Source: Atriophallophorus winterbourni
Taxonomy: Eukaryota; Platyhelminthes; Trematoda; Plagiorchiida; Microphallidae
Assembly (NCBI GenBank): GCA_013407085.1
Contig: JACCGJ010010690.1
Span: forward strand, 164,501-228,500
Length of the DNA: 64,000 nt
Direction: 5' to 3'
Below, one piece after another: positions 63,549 through 64,000 of the stretch. The notes beneath the pieces are model-generated. The model was not told the DNA's origin and did no database searches. It was given only the letters and a program-made list of their open reading frames with translations. Position 1 is the stretch's first letter. Each line of letters opens with the position of its first letter. The position numbers and the translations under genes were made by a program.

Positions 63549-64000
63549 GTGAGTTGAATCACGTATGAAGTTTATCTGCTACTTTCGTTTCCCTTTAATC
63601 AGTGGGTCTAATATGCTCAGAAATGGATGATTAGCCGTCATTAGTCTGGCAAAAGTATTAATCAAAGTCGTCCATTCGAAATGAAGCACGTAAGCTGAGT
63701 ACGGCTACCTCAACGGTAGTGGGCTACATGCGGAACGACGCTGGAGTCTCACTACCATTTCTATCTCCCCCCTCGTATCAGTTTAGGCCTGGGCAACCCG
63801 AGCCCACGCGCAGTCTATGACTGTGCCTGGATCAGGGTTGTGCTTTCATCCCATACCTCAACACTTGTGCGTCAGTGGTAGGCAGCTTCTTGTTCCAATT
63901 AGACGGCCACTACAGTGATATTCGCGCGAATCAACGGTCTCACAAGCTAGAAGGAATGCGCGAGTTGACTTTTACACAGGAGGCTATGTCTCGAAATTGT
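63549..64000. repeat. Intron start and GC-richer repeat-like segment
   Basis: From about 63700 the composition shifts to higher GC, with CTGGGCAACCCGAGCCCACG and a CAGTCTATGACTGTGCC block. This resembles the GC-rich segment at 21481-22020 in character and is probably the noncoding 5' region of a retroelement, but no coding motif confirms it. Confidence 0.35.

Overview
The window looks like a gene-poor, AT-rich stretch of flatworm (probably digenean fluke) nuclear DNA. The basis is long introns with GT-AG junctions, several CR1-type, RTE-type and Penelope-type retroelements, a gypsy-like LTR element with tandem zinc knuckles, and type I hammerhead ribozyme motifs of the kind known from flatworm repeats. 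The species cannot be fixed from the sequence alone.

The host gene is one plus-strand receptor spread over at least 43 kb (9759 to about 53018). Ten exons join with matching phase into 715 codons. In order they give an Eph-type fibronectin III domain, a transmembrane segment, an Eph-like juxtamembrane segment, and a kinase-like domain. The domain lacks the beta-3 lysine, the alpha-C glutamate, the HRD aspartate, the catalytic-loop asparagine and the DFG motif, so it should be a pseudokinase. It carries an extra 188-codon exon between the DFG-like and APE-like positions. The N-terminus lies left of the window and the end of the kinase domain is uncertain. Two further phase-compatible exons at 63172-63548 belong to this gene or to an unidentified neighbour.

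Nearly everything else is retroelement, mostly inside the introns. CR1-like elements dominate and fall into at least five subfamilies (called CR1-a to CR1-e here), told apart by coding sequence and by short tandem repeats at their 3' ends. Three RTE-like copies are present (6066-8535 minus, 14760-16245 plus, 55330-56400 plus). The first is split by a gag-only LTR element (6485-8012) with a clean 5-bp target duplication. Two Penelope-like remnants carry GIY-YIG nuclease sequence (21356-21480 plus, 49381-50623 minus).

The intron from 48416 to 52837 is a multi-level nest. A minus-strand CR1-b copy is split by a Penelope remnant and by an element ending in TTC repeats, and that element is split in turn by a 166-bp inverted repeat bearing a hammerhead-like motif. 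Next to it (52390-52660), and again at 54964-55230, lie short retrozyme-like units with a monomer period of about 235-242 bp, each with a hammerhead motif. One motif (52463-52504) looks intact in all three helices. Another well-formed one lies antisense in a 587-bp intron of the pseudokinase gene (35034-35087).

No tRNA, rRNA, CRISPR array or prokaryotic-style operon was seen.
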